From Lachnospiraceae bacterium (GTDB lineage: Bacteria > Bacillota_A > Clostridia > Lachnospirales > Lachnospiraceae): DNA of 43,691 bases. The notes beneath the pieces are model-generated. The model did no database searches, was not told where the DNA came from, and saw only the letters and a list, made by a program, of their open reading frames with translations. The translations under genes and the position numbers were made by a program. The stretch lies in assembly GCA_900764695.1 (NCBI GenBank), contig CAAFOY010000020.1:1-43691 (forward strand), in the 5' to 3' direction. Shown here in pieces: positions 33,231-41,816 of the stretch (within the stretch, counting starts at the first letter, position 1; each line of letters opens with the position of its first letter).

Positions 33231-33258
33231 ATATAATAAAACCTTAGGAGGGAATAAC

Positions 33259-34263
33259 ATGGTTACAATTAAAGATGTTGCTAGAGAAGCAGGAGTTGCA
33301 ATATCTACGGTTTCTAATGTATTTAACAATGCTGACATCGTAAGTGAAGATACAAAACAGAAAGTATTAGAGGCGGTTGAAAAATTGCATTATATCCCTA
33401 ATATGAATGCAAAGTTATTAAAATCTAATAGAAAGAATACAATAGGATTATTTGTAACAAGTTTACAGGGAGATTTCTATAAGGTTTTAACACAGGCAAT
33501 TCATTTGCAATGCAAATTAAACGATTACTTATTAAACATATATGTAAGTAATGACAACTCACCGGATGAAATATATCGTATGATAATTGCATCAGGCGTA
33601 GCAGGAGCAATAATTTATCATGAAGATTTAACAGGCGATTATGTAAAGCGAATTGCAACAGTTAATATTCCAATGGTATTTATTGATAGAAATTGTAAGG
33701 GAAAAAATATTTCAGGAGTATTTGTAGATGACAAATTAGGAGCATCTATGGCAGTTGACCATTTGATTAAACTTGGTCATAAGAGAATCGGTTACATGCA
33801 TGGTAACGAAAGCGGTGACGATGAACATCGTTATGCCGGATATGCGGAGATGATGGAAAAGAACAATCTCCCAATCGATAAGGAATTAGAAGTCAGAGGA
33901 TATTATGAGGAATCACTTGCGTACAGTGAAATGAGATCACTGTTATCAAAAGGAATTGATATCCCAGATGCTATGTTCTGTGCAAATGATGAAATGGCAT
34001 GGGGCGTTATTCAGGCATTTCAGGATATCGGTGTGAGAGTACCTGAAGATGTAAGTGTTATCGGATATGATGACAGTACAATTAGTCCTTATTATGGAGT
34101 ACCTCTTACAACAGTACACAGCCCAATTGCAGAAATGGGTAGTGTAAGCGCAAATGAGCTTTTCAGATTGCTCAAATCAGATGATGATAAGAATGGAACA
34201 GTAACTAAATTATCACCAAAAATGGTTTATAGAAGCTCATGTGGTAGAGCAAAAGAAAGATAA
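33259..34263 (+). CDS. LacI-family transcriptional regulator
   Basis: 334 residues. N-terminal LacI HTH and hinge helix (about 1-58: TIKDVAREAGVAISTVSNVF, VSEDTKQKVLEAVEKLHYIPN), followed by the periplasmic-binding-like effector domain (about 60-330: IGLFVTSLQGDFYKVL, VFIDRNCKGKNISGVFVDD, RIGYMHGNESGDDEHRYAGY, FCANDEMAWGVIQAF, ISVIGYDDS-like VIGYDDSTISPYYGVPLTTV). ATG 33259 is set by AGGAGGG at 33247; a longer frame from 33217 lacks a site and would precede the HTH with unrelated residues. Its place in the middle of the beta-glucan locus suggests it responds to an imported beta-1,3-oligosaccharide or its phosphorolysis product. Confidence 0.93.
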   Translation: MVTIKDVAREAGVAISTVSNVFNNADIVSEDTKQKVLEAVEKLHYIPNMNAKLLKSNRKNTIGLFVTSLQGDFYKVLTQAIHLQCKLNDYLLNIYVSNDNSPDEIYRMIIASGVAGAIIYHEDLTGDYVKRIATVNIPMVFIDRNCKGKNISGVFVDDKLGASMAVDHLIKLGHKRIGYMHGNESGDDEHRYAGYAEMMEKNNLPIDKELEVRGYYEESLAYSEMRSLLSKGIDIPDAMFCANDEMAWGVIQAFQDIGVRVPEDVSVIGYDDSTISPYYGVPLTTVHSPIAEMGSVSANELFRLLKSDDDKNGTVTKLSPKMVYRSSCGRAKER

Positions 34264-34324
34264 AAAAGAAAATTATTAGCGTAAGCATAAAGATAAATAT
34301 AATGATAAAAAAAGGAGTAATAAA

Positions 34325-37300
34325 ATGAGTAACTACAGACTTGAAGGTAAGACTTTTGTTATAGATGATTATGATAGAATGCCGGCTTTTTCAAGCTTTT
34401 TGCCAGGTCTTGCAGGTGTTAAAGGAATTCCAATGTGGACATTCTACACTAACAGAGGACAGGGAATGAATAGTTTTGGTATTGGCAACAAGGGAAATGC
34501 CATTATGGAATTTAACTCAGCTAATACAGCATTTGAAAACACACAGGTAAAAGGTTTTAGAACATTCTTAAAAATTGATGGACAGTACTATGAACCATTT
34601 TTCCAGTATGAAGATGATGCAAAACGTTCAATCAGAATGAATAAAAACAGTTTCAAGATTATTGAAAATAATACTAAATATGGTATTGAGGTTACAGTAA
34701 ATTACTATGTACTTCCAAATGAAAGTATCGGAGCTCTTGTAAGACAGGTTTCTGTTAAGAATACAGGAGATAAGGTTAAGAACATCGAAATCGTAGATGG
34801 TCTTCCAAAGATTATTACATACGGAATTGCAAATGGTGAATTTAAGGAAATGTCTAACTTATTTAAAAGCTGGGCAGACATTAAGAACCTTGAAAACAAA
34901 GTTCCATATTATACACTTAGAGCTTCAACAAAGGATTCAGCTGAAGTATCAGACGTTGAAGGTGGTTACTACTATTTAACAATTAAGGATAATGAATTAC
35001 AGGATGTAATCTATGATGTAGATACAGTTTATGGTTATGACTTATCTCTTATGAAACCTGTTAATTTTGTAGAAGGTGGAATTGATAAAGTATTAGCAAA
35101 GAAACAGTGTTTTGCTAATAAAGTACCTTGTGGATTTACTCCATTTAAGGCAGAAATTAAAGCCGGGGAAGACTTCTCATTCTCAACAATGATTGGTTTT
35201 GCAGGTTCAGTTGAACAGATTAATGCTAAACTTGCAGATTTCACAGTACCTGGTTATTTAGATAAGAAATTTGAAGAAGCAGAAGAATTAGCAGATAGCT
35301 TCACTTCAGATATTAAGACAAAGACAGCAGCCGGAATATTTGACCAGTATGTAGAACAGTGTTACTTAGATAACTTCTTAAGAGGTGGATATCCATATGT
35401 ATTAAACAAAGATGGAAATAAGTCAGTAATTCACTTGTTCAGTAGAAAACATGGTGACCCTGAAAGAGATTACAACTTTTTCTCAATCGCTGCTGAATAT
35501 TATTCACAGGGTAATGGTAACTTCAGAGATGTATCTCAGAACAGAAGAAATGATGTATTCTTCAAGAAGGACGTTGGTGACTTCAATGTTAAGACATTCT
35601 TTAGTCTTATTCAGGCAGATGGATACAATCCACTTGAAGTAAGACCAAGTCTTTTCAATGTAATTGAAGGAAAAGAAGATGAAGTTCAGGCTTATGTTGA
35701 AGAATCAATTAACGGTGATGCTACAGCAATTAAGGAAATTGTTGCAGGTAAATTTACACCGGGACAGATTTCAAACACAATTGCAAAACTTCAGTTAGAA
35801 CTTAAGATTGATGATGGAGAATTCATTGCAAATATTTTAAATAACTGTAATCAGAACATTGAAGCAGGATTTGCTGAAGGTTATTGGAGTGATCACTGGG
35901 ATTACAATATGGATTTAGTAGACAACTACTTAAGCATTTTCCCAGATAAGATTGATGAGTTCTTATTCGAAGACAAAACATATAAATTCTATGACAGTGT
36001 AGCAACAGTTGTACCACGTGATGAAAAATACGTAATTAACAACAAAGGTGCTGTACGTCAGTATGGTATGGAAGTTGAAGATGAAGAAAAACTTGCAAGA
36101 CCTGGATTTAATAAATGGGCTACAAACTGGTTACAGACAAAAGACCAGAAGCCATATATGACAACATTATCAGTTAAGATGATTATTTTAGCACTTAGCA
36201 AATTCGCTCAGCTTGATGTTGACGGAATGGGTGTTGAAATGGAAGGTGGAAAACCGGGATGGAATGATGCCATGAACGGACTTCCTGGATTATTTGGTTC
36301 AGGTACACCTGAAACATTTGAATTAAAGAGACTTGTAAACTTCATCATTGACAATTTCGAAGGCGAAGGCAAAATCGTAATGCCTGCTGAAATTGCTAAG
36401 TATTTAAGAGATGTTAAGGCTACATTAGATAAGGCAAATGCAGGCGAACTTAACGATTTTGAATATTGGGATGCAGTTGCAACAATCAGAGAAAATTATA
36501 GAGAAACAATTAAACTTTACTTTAGTGGAGAAGAAACAGCTCTTGCTAAATCAGAAATAGTTGAAATCTTCAAAGCATTTGAAGCTAAGATTGAAAAAGG
36601 CATTGCAAAAGCAGTTGAAATTGGTGAAGGCGTAGTTCCTACATACTTTACACATGAAGTAACTGACTTTGAACCAGTTGTAGATGCTGATGGAAATCCT
36701 GTAATGAGTCATTATGGATTACAGAAAGCTAAAGTTAAAGGCTTTAAGGCAGTTCCACTTCCAGCCTTCCTTGAAGGACCTGCAAGAATGATGGGATATG
36801 TTGATACAGACACAGCACGTGAAATGTTTAATAATGTTAAAAAGACAGATATTTACGATAGCAAACTTGGAATGTATAAGACATCAGCTTCAATCGAAGA
36901 ATGCTCAATGGAAAATGGACGTTGCCGTGCATTTACACCAGGATGGCAGGAAAGAGAAAATGTATTCCTTCATATGGAATATAAATATATGTTGGCAATG
37001 ATTAAAGCGGGATTATATGATGAATTCTACGAAACAGTAACAAGAGCGTTAGTTCCATTCTTAGATCCAAATATGTATGGAAGAAGTATTCTTGAAAATT
37101 CATCATTTATCGCATCAAGTGCAAATCCAAATGAAGACATTCACGGAAGAGGTTTTGTTGCAAGACTTTCAGGTTCTACAACAGAAATGATTTCAATGTG
37201 GATTGAAATGTTTACAGGTGGAAAAGTATTTACATATGAAAATGGAGAATTAGTACTTAACTTCACACCAAAGCTTGCAAAATGGCTATTTGATGAAGGA

Positions 37301-37504
37301 AGGGCTACATTCAGATTATTATCAACATGCGATGTAACATATGTAAATAACACAGGAAAAGATACATACGGCGCAGATGCGGCAGTAGTTGATAAAGTAG
37401 AAATAGACGGAAAAGTAGTTGCTACTGAAGATAAGATTACAGGCGAATTAGCAGAAGCTGTTCGTGATGGAAAAGTAGACAAGATTACTGTTTATTTTAA
37501 ATAG
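34325..37504 (+). CDS. GH161-type beta-1,3-glucan phosphorylase
   Basis: 1059 residues, cytoplasmic (no signal peptide). The protein is related to GH94 enzymes but much longer; length and motifs match GH161, inverting phosphorylases that convert beta-1,3-gluco-oligosaccharides and phosphate to glucose-1-phosphate. An N-terminal beta-sandwich (about 1-300: MPAFSSFLPGLAGVKGIPMW, GALVRQVSVKNTGDKVKNIE) precedes an (alpha/alpha)6 catalytic barrel (about 340-980), with RKHGDPERDYNFFSIAAEYY, GNGNFRDVSQNRRND and KPGWNDAMNGLPGLFG (about 640-655); by analogy with GH94 DWNDG, the Asp here is the candidate general acid. AAGGAG precedes the ATG. It is followed by a terminator, so it forms its own unit or the end of a unit with lacI. 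Confidence 0.85.
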   Translation: MSNYRLEGKTFVIDDYDRMPAFSSFLPGLAGVKGIPMWTFYTNRGQGMNSFGIGNKGNAIMEFNSANTAFENTQVKGFRTFLKIDGQYYEPFFQYEDDAKRSIRMNKNSFKIIENNTKYGIEVTVNYYVLPNESIGALVRQVSVKNTGDKVKNIEIVDGLPKIITYGIANGEFKEMSNLFKSWADIKNLENKVPYYTLRASTKDSAEVSDVEGGYYYLTIKDNELQDVIYDVDTVYGYDLSLMKPVNFVEGGIDKVLAKKQCFANKVPCGFTPFKAEIKAGEDFSFSTMIGFAGSVEQINAKLADFTVPGYLDKKFEEAEELADSFTSDIKTKTAAGIFDQYVEQCYLDNFLRGGYPYVLNKDGNKSVIHLFSRKHGDPERDYNFFSIAAEYYSQGNGNFRDVSQNRRNDVFFKKDVGDFNVKTFFSLIQADGYNPLEVRPSLFNVIEGKEDEVQAYVEESINGDATAIKEIVAGKFTPGQISNTIAKLQLELKIDDGEFIANILNNCNQNIEAGFAEGYWSDHWDYNMDLVDNYLSIFPDKIDEFLFEDKTYKFYDSVATVVPRDEKYVINNKGAVRQYGMEVEDEEKLARPGFNKWATNWLQTKDQKPYMTTLSVKMIILALSKFAQLDVDGMGVEMEGGKPGWNDAMNGLPGLFGSGTPETFELKRLVNFIIDNFEGEGKIVMPAEIAKYLRDVKATLDKANAGELNDFEYWDAVATIRENYRETIKLYFSGEETALAKSEIVEIFKAFEAKIEKGIAKAVEIGEGVVPTYFTHEVTDFEPVVDADGNPVMSHYGLQKAKVKGFKAVPLPAFLEGPARMMGYVDTDTAREMFNNVKKTDIYDSKLGMYKTSASIEECSMENGRCRAFTPGWQERENVFLHMEYKYMLAMIKAGLYDEFYETVTRALVPFLDPNMYGRSILENSSFIASSANPNEDIHGRGFVARLSGSTTEMISMWIEMFTGGKVFTYENGELVLNFTPKLAKWLFDEGRATFRLLSTCDVTYVNNTGKDTYGADAAVVDKVEIDGKVVATEDKITGELAEAVRDGKVDKITVYFK

Positions 37505-37517
37505 TTGCTAAATGAAT

Positions 37518-37548
37518 AGGCGGAGATCCAGGAGGGTGTCCGCCTTTT
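37518..37548 (+). terminator. Intrinsic terminator after the GH161 gene
   Basis: AGGCGGA (37518-37524) pairs with TCCGCCT (37539-37545) followed by TTT. It separates the GH161 gene from the GH94 gene, which therefore likely has its own promoter. Confidence 0.7.
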
Positions 37549-37640
37549 GTGTGAATAGTGATTGCAAAAAACGCAAATTTTTATAAAAAATTAACATTTT
37601 ACACACTTATAAAGACATACAAAGGATACGGGCTGTGGTT

Positions 37641-37658
37641 TTTGCGAACGCTTACTTG
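37641..37658. promoter_or_regulatory. cre-like or LacI-type site upstream of the GH94 gene (tentative)
   Basis: The reverse complement of this stretch, AGTAAGCGTTCGCA, fits the catabolite responsive element consensus TGNAANCGNWNNCA with one mismatch. It lies 25-40 bases before the start codon, so binding would repress. A related but weaker TTAGCGTAAGCA occurs at about 34277 before the GH161 gene. Confidence 0.3.
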
Positions 37659-37682
37659 AGTATATTAGAAAGAGGAGAAGAA

Positions 37683-40379
37683 ATGGGAAGTCTTAAATAT
37701 ATAGATAAAAAAGGTACATTTACACTGGACAATCCTGATTTAACAAGTTATATGTATTTTCCACTTGCAAATGAAGCAGGAATGATGAGTGCAATTACTC
37801 CTGATTTAGGTGGTGACATTAAGTTAGATCAGAATACATTTTTGTTAGAGCCTGTAAGTAGTGAAAATTTACATAATAACAAATCAAGCAGAAATTTCTG
37901 GGTTTATGTTGAAGGAAAAGGAGCATGGTCTGTTACAGGTAGATCTGCAATGCAACAGGCACAGTTGTTTACAGATAAAAAAGATGATGTGAAATTAACT
38001 GCAGGTATTATGTGGCATGAAATAGAAAGAAAATCAGATGAATTTGGATTGTCAGCTAAAATTACATCATTTGTACCTTCTACTGATGATAAAGTAGAAC
38101 TTACTAAGATTGTAATTACTAACAATACAGAGGGAGAAGTAGAATTTACACCTACAGTAGCAATACCTATGTATGCACGTTCTGCGTCAAACATTCGTGA
38201 CCATAGACACGTTACATCATTATTACATAGAACATACACAATAAAAGACGGTGTAGTAATTAATCCTACATTAACATTTGACGAAAGAGGTCATAACCTT
38301 AATAAAGTTTATTATGCGGCATTAGCTAAAATGACAGGATTTGAGAAAATGGTTAATCCTGAAAGTTTCTGCCCTGTTACAGAAGAATTCATAGGAAATG
38401 GCGGAAATTTTGAAAATCCATATTATGTGATGAAAAATATGCCATTACCATACAAGGAAGGAGAAGAAGTTGACGGTTATGAAACTGTAGCAGCGATGCA
38501 GTTTGAAAAAGTAACATTAATGCCAAAGCAGTCAAGAACTTTCGTAGTAGCTTTAGGTTACGGCGAATCAATGAATGATATAAATGAACTAAGTAAAAAG
38601 TATTTATCTGTGGAAGAATTTGATAAATATTTAGAGGAAACAAAGGAATTCTGGCAGAAAAAAATAAATGTAAGTTATAGTTCAGCAGACAAGGAATTTG
38701 ACAATTGGATGCATTGGGTAAACTTCCAGCCAATGTTAAGAAGAATTTACGGATGTTCATTCTTACCTCACCATGATTATGGAAAAGGTGGAAGAGGATG
38801 GAGAGATTTATGGCAGGACTGCCTTGCACTTTTAATTATGGAACCGGCTAAAGTTCGTGGCATGTTAATTGATAATTTTGGTGGAGTCAGATTAGATGGA
38901 ACAAATGCAACAATTATTGGTTCTAAGCAGGGCGAATTTATTGCTGATAGAAATAATATCACAAGAGTATGGATGGATCATGGCGCATGGCCATATCTGA
39001 CAACGGAGTTATACATTGAACAAAGTGGTGATATAGAATTTTTAACAGAAAAAAATGCATACTTTAAGGATCCGCAGGTTTGCCGTGGTGAACAGAAAGA
39101 CTTAGAGTGGAATGATGCACAGGGAAATAAGCAGTTAACAAATGATGGAGAAGTATATGAAGGAACAGTACTTGAACATATGCTTATGCAACATTTGACA
39201 TCTTTCTATGATGTAGGTGAACATAATCATATTAGACTTAGAGGGGCTGACTGGAACGATGGTCTTGATATGGCTGATGAGAGAGGCGAAAGTGTAGCAT
39301 TTACAGCACTTTATGGTGGAAATCTTGGAAATATGGCAAAACTTATAAAGAGTTATGCTGACATGACAGGAAATGAAACTGTCGAATTAGCTAAAGAAAT
39401 GCTTTTATTATTAAATGTTGATCCAACAGTTTATGATAGTATAGACGAAAAACATGAAGTGTTATACAGCTACTGTGAACAGGTAAAGCATAGTGTAAGT
39501 GGTGAAAAAGTAAATGTAAAATGTACAGAGCTTTGTACAATACTTAATAGAATGTCACAGTGGATAGCAGAGCATATCAGAAATACAGAATGGATTAAGA
39601 GTAAAGATGGTTACTCATGGTTTAATGGTTACTATGACAATCATGGAAATGCTGTCGATGGTGATTTTGAATCCGGTGTAAGAATGATGATTACAGCTCA
39701 GGTGTTTACAATTATGGCAGGAACAGCAACTAAAGAACAGATAAAAGACATTACTGCAGCAGCAGATAAATATCTTTATGATGAAAAAGTTGGTGGATAT
39801 AGATTGAACACTGATTTTAAAGAAGTAAAAACTGATCTTGGAAGACTTTTTGGATTCGCATATGGTCATAAAGAAAATGGAGCAGTATTCTGTCACATGG
39901 CAACAATGTATGCAAATGCATTATATCAGAGAGGATTTGCAAAAGAAGGATATCAGGTTATAAATACTCTGTTTAAACATTGTAATGACTATAAAGTAAG
40001 TGGAATATATCCGGGAGTACCTGAATATATCAGTCAGCGTGGAAGAGGAATGTACCATTACCTTACAGGGGCTGCAAGCTGGATGCTTCTTACAGTTTTA
40101 AATGAAATGTATGGAGTAAAAGGTGAAATCGGAGCGCTTAAATTTAAACCAAAGCTTTTAGCTAAACAGTTTGAAAATGGAGAAGCTTCAGTAAGTTGTA
40201 TGTTTAGAGGTACAAATATACATGTAACTTATAAGAATGGCATGTGTAAAGACGCAGGCGATTATAAAGTTGCAGTTATTTATATTGACGGACAAAGATA
40301 CGGCGAAACAGATACGATTGCAAAAGAAGATGTAGACAAATTTGGTGATAAGGCTGATATTGTGGTTGTATTACAATAG
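37683..40379 (+). CDS. GH94 phosphorylase, probably laminaribiose phosphorylase
   Basis: 898 residues, cytoplasmic. N-terminal beta-sandwich (about 10-290: TSYMYFPLANEAGMMSAITPDLGGD), linker helices, and an (alpha/alpha)6 catalytic barrel with GGRGWRDLWQD (about 369-379), RVWMDHGAWPYLTTELY, and LRGADWNDGLDMA (about 519-531), where the Asp of DWND is the general acid of GH94. C-terminal GVPEYISQRGRGMYHYLTGAASWMLL is also characteristic. The length matches Paenibacillus laminaribiose phosphorylase (about 900) better than the ~800-residue cellobiose enzymes, and the neighbours act on beta-1,3-glucan; cellobiose or longer-chain specificity is not excluded. The start at 37683 follows AGAGGAG; the frame from 37635 lacks a site. 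Confidence 0.88.
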   Translation: MGSLKYIDKKGTFTLDNPDLTSYMYFPLANEAGMMSAITPDLGGDIKLDQNTFLLEPVSSENLHNNKSSRNFWVYVEGKGAWSVTGRSAMQQAQLFTDKKDDVKLTAGIMWHEIERKSDEFGLSAKITSFVPSTDDKVELTKIVITNNTEGEVEFTPTVAIPMYARSASNIRDHRHVTSLLHRTYTIKDGVVINPTLTFDERGHNLNKVYYAALAKMTGFEKMVNPESFCPVTEEFIGNGGNFENPYYVMKNMPLPYKEGEEVDGYETVAAMQFEKVTLMPKQSRTFVVALGYGESMNDINELSKKYLSVEEFDKYLEETKEFWQKKINVSYSSADKEFDNWMHWVNFQPMLRRIYGCSFLPHHDYGKGGRGWRDLWQDCLALLIMEPAKVRGMLIDNFGGVRLDGTNATIIGSKQGEFIADRNNITRVWMDHGAWPYLTTELYIEQSGDIEFLTEKNAYFKDPQVCRGEQKDLEWNDAQGNKQLTNDGEVYEGTVLEHMLMQHLTSFYDVGEHNHIRLRGADWNDGLDMADERGESVAFTALYGGNLGNMAKLIKSYADMTGNETVELAKEMLLLLNVDPTVYDSIDEKHEVLYSYCEQVKHSVSGEKVNVKCTELCTILNRMSQWIAEHIRNTEWIKSKDGYSWFNGYYDNHGNAVDGDFESGVRMMITAQVFTIMAGTATKEQIKDITAAADKYLYDEKVGGYRLNTDFKEVKTDLGRLFGFAYGHKENGAVFCHMATMYANALYQRGFAKEGYQVINTLFKHCNDYKVSGIYPGVPEYISQRGRGMYHYLTGAASWMLLTVLNEMYGVKGEIGALKFKPKLLAKQFENGEASVSCMFRGTNIHVTYKNGMCKDAGDYKVAVIYIDGQRYGETDTIAKEDVDKFGDKADIVVVLQ

Positions 40380-40438
40380 AAAGTTTATATTTTTTTGATT
40401 TGAATATTAAAACTGAAGTAAATTTAAAGATTAAAGCA

Positions 40439-40468
40439 TAGCGGGGAATCTATGGGTTCTCCGCTATA
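40439..40468 (+). other. Intergenic hairpin between GH94 and GH17 genes
   Basis: ATAGCGG (40439-40445) pairs with CCGCTAT (40462-40468), extended by GA/TC. Only ATTG follows rather than a T-tract, so termination would be weak. Bases 40380-40572 hold no gene that I can support. Confidence 0.45.
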
Positions 40469-40572
40469 TTGATAAAATGCTAACAGAGACATACGGAGAT
40501 GATAATAAAGAAATGCTAATTTCCACTATTGTTTTGTAAAATAAAATCAGGAAGTTGAAAGGAAAAGAGAAA

Positions 40573-41478
40573 ATGTTTGAATGGGGAAGAGCAATATGCT
40601 ATTCAGGGTACAGAGAAAATCAAAGTCCATTAAATGAAACATATCCAACATATGATGAGATAAAGGAAGATTTACGAATAATTGAAAGCGAAGGATTTAA
40701 ATACATAAGAATGTATTCGCCGGTTATTTATGCAGAAATGACATGTCAGGTTATTAGGGATTGTGGCATGAATATAAAAGTGATGCTTGGTCCTGAATTA
40801 ATATCAGAGGTTAATAATCCGGGATGCTCATGGGTTCATGAGGTGTATACCGAAGAAGAGTTGGCTAAAAGGGCAGAGTTTAATGATAAAAGAATTGAAA
40901 ATCTTGTTAGAATAGCGAATGAGAATAGTGATATAATTAATGCAGTATCTATAGGAAATGAAAATACTCCTGAGTGGGGAGCTAATAATGTTCCGGTAGA
41001 AAGATTAATATCTTTTGCAAAAAGATTAAAAGCAGAAACAAATTTGCCTGTAACATTTAATGAAGGTGCATTTGAATGGGTAAAACTTCAGGAACTTGCC
41101 AAATATCTTGATATTATAAGCGTACATTCATACCCTCTTTGGTATGGAAATACAGTAGAAGAAGCATTGGCAGTCAACAAAGAATGGTATAAGAAGATAT
41201 GTGATTTATATCCTGATAAGCCTGTTATCTTTTCAGAAGTAGGCTGGGCGACTGATTGTGCTGATTTTTCTCAGATGAAGGAAGGTCAGGCAAATGAAGA
41301 AAATCAGAAGAGATATTATGAAGAATTCTGGGATTGGTCAGACAAAGAAAAAATAATATCTTATATGTTCGAAGCTTTTGATGAACCTTGGAAAGGCGGA
41401 AACAGACCGAATGAAGCAGAGAAGAACTGGGGAATATTCAGAGTAGACAGAACACCAAAGTTAGTAATGCAAAAATAA
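40573..41478 (+). CDS. GH17-family beta-1,3-glucanase or transglycosidase (intracellular)
   Basis: 301 residues forming one TIM barrel without a signal peptide. GH17 signatures are present: GRAICYSGYRENQSP at the N-terminus (strand 1), YIRMYSP near 45-51, the acid/base Glu in VSIGNENTPEW (about residues 126-136), ISVHSYPLWYG (about 180-190) and the nucleophile Glu in PVIFSEVGWATD (about 217-228). GH17 enzymes act on beta-1,3-glucans as endo- or exo-glucanases or transglycosidases. Cytosolic location next to GH161 and GH94 suggests it works on imported oligosaccharides, for example shortening those resistant to phosphorolysis. ATG 40573 is preferred to TTG 40555 because AAAGGA lies between. 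A strong terminator follows. Confidence 0.86.
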   Translation: MFEWGRAICYSGYRENQSPLNETYPTYDEIKEDLRIIESEGFKYIRMYSPVIYAEMTCQVIRDCGMNIKVMLGPELISEVNNPGCSWVHEVYTEEELAKRAEFNDKRIENLVRIANENSDIINAVSIGNENTPEWGANNVPVERLISFAKRLKAETNLPVTFNEGAFEWVKLQELAKYLDIISVHSYPLWYGNTVEEALAVNKEWYKKICDLYPDKPVIFSEVGWATDCADFSQMKEGQANEENQKRYYEEFWDWSDKEKIISYMFEAFDEPWKGGNRPNEAEKNWGIFRVDRTPKLVMQK

Positions 41479-41482
41479 ATTA

Positions 41483-41520
41483 AAATCTCTCTTACTGAAA
41501 ATCAGTTAGAGAGATTTTTA
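41483..41520 (+). terminator. Intrinsic terminator after the GH17 gene
   Basis: AAATCTCTC…ACTGA pairs with TCAGT…GAGAGATTT and is followed by a T-run. It ends the catabolic enzyme block. Confidence 0.85.
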
Positions 41521-41735
41521 ATTTAAAGGAAATTTTGCACATTTATAGTGATGCCGGAGTTTATTTTATAAATGATATTTTTTAATCGACATAATTAGTA
41601 ATGTTGTAGCATTACTTGAAAATAAAATGTAAATATAAAAATGTTTCAATAGTATTTTACAAAAAACGAAACAGATAAAAACAAATATGCCGTGCAATTA
41701 TACTAATTAAATTGTGAAAATTACAATATTATTGG

Positions 41736-41764
41736 TTGTAATGCATAAAACAATATGCTAGAAT
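41736..41764 (+). promoter_or_regulatory. Promoter of the multi-CBM surface protein gene
   Basis: TTGTAA (41736-41741), 17-base spacer, TAGAAT (41759-41764) with an extended TGC. The -10 region TGCTAGAAT is identical to that of the SBP promoter at 17081-17089. Upstream, 41521-41735 is AT-rich with a TGTTTC…GAAACA inverted repeat (41642-41673) but no gene. Confidence 0.65.
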
Positions 41765-41816
41765 GAAATATGTAATAAAAAGGTTTTTATAACTAGAATA
41801 TTGAAAGGAGAATAAA

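Noticed and set aside
33217..33258. Upstream start for the LacI regulator
   Set aside because: The added residues precede the HTH, derive from the hairpin region and lack a ribosome site; ATG 33259 has AGGAGGG.
34325..37504. Annotation as a plain GH94 cellobiose phosphorylase
   Set aside because: The protein is too long (1059 residues) and has WNDAMNG instead of the GH94 DWNDG context; GH161 fits better in this locus.
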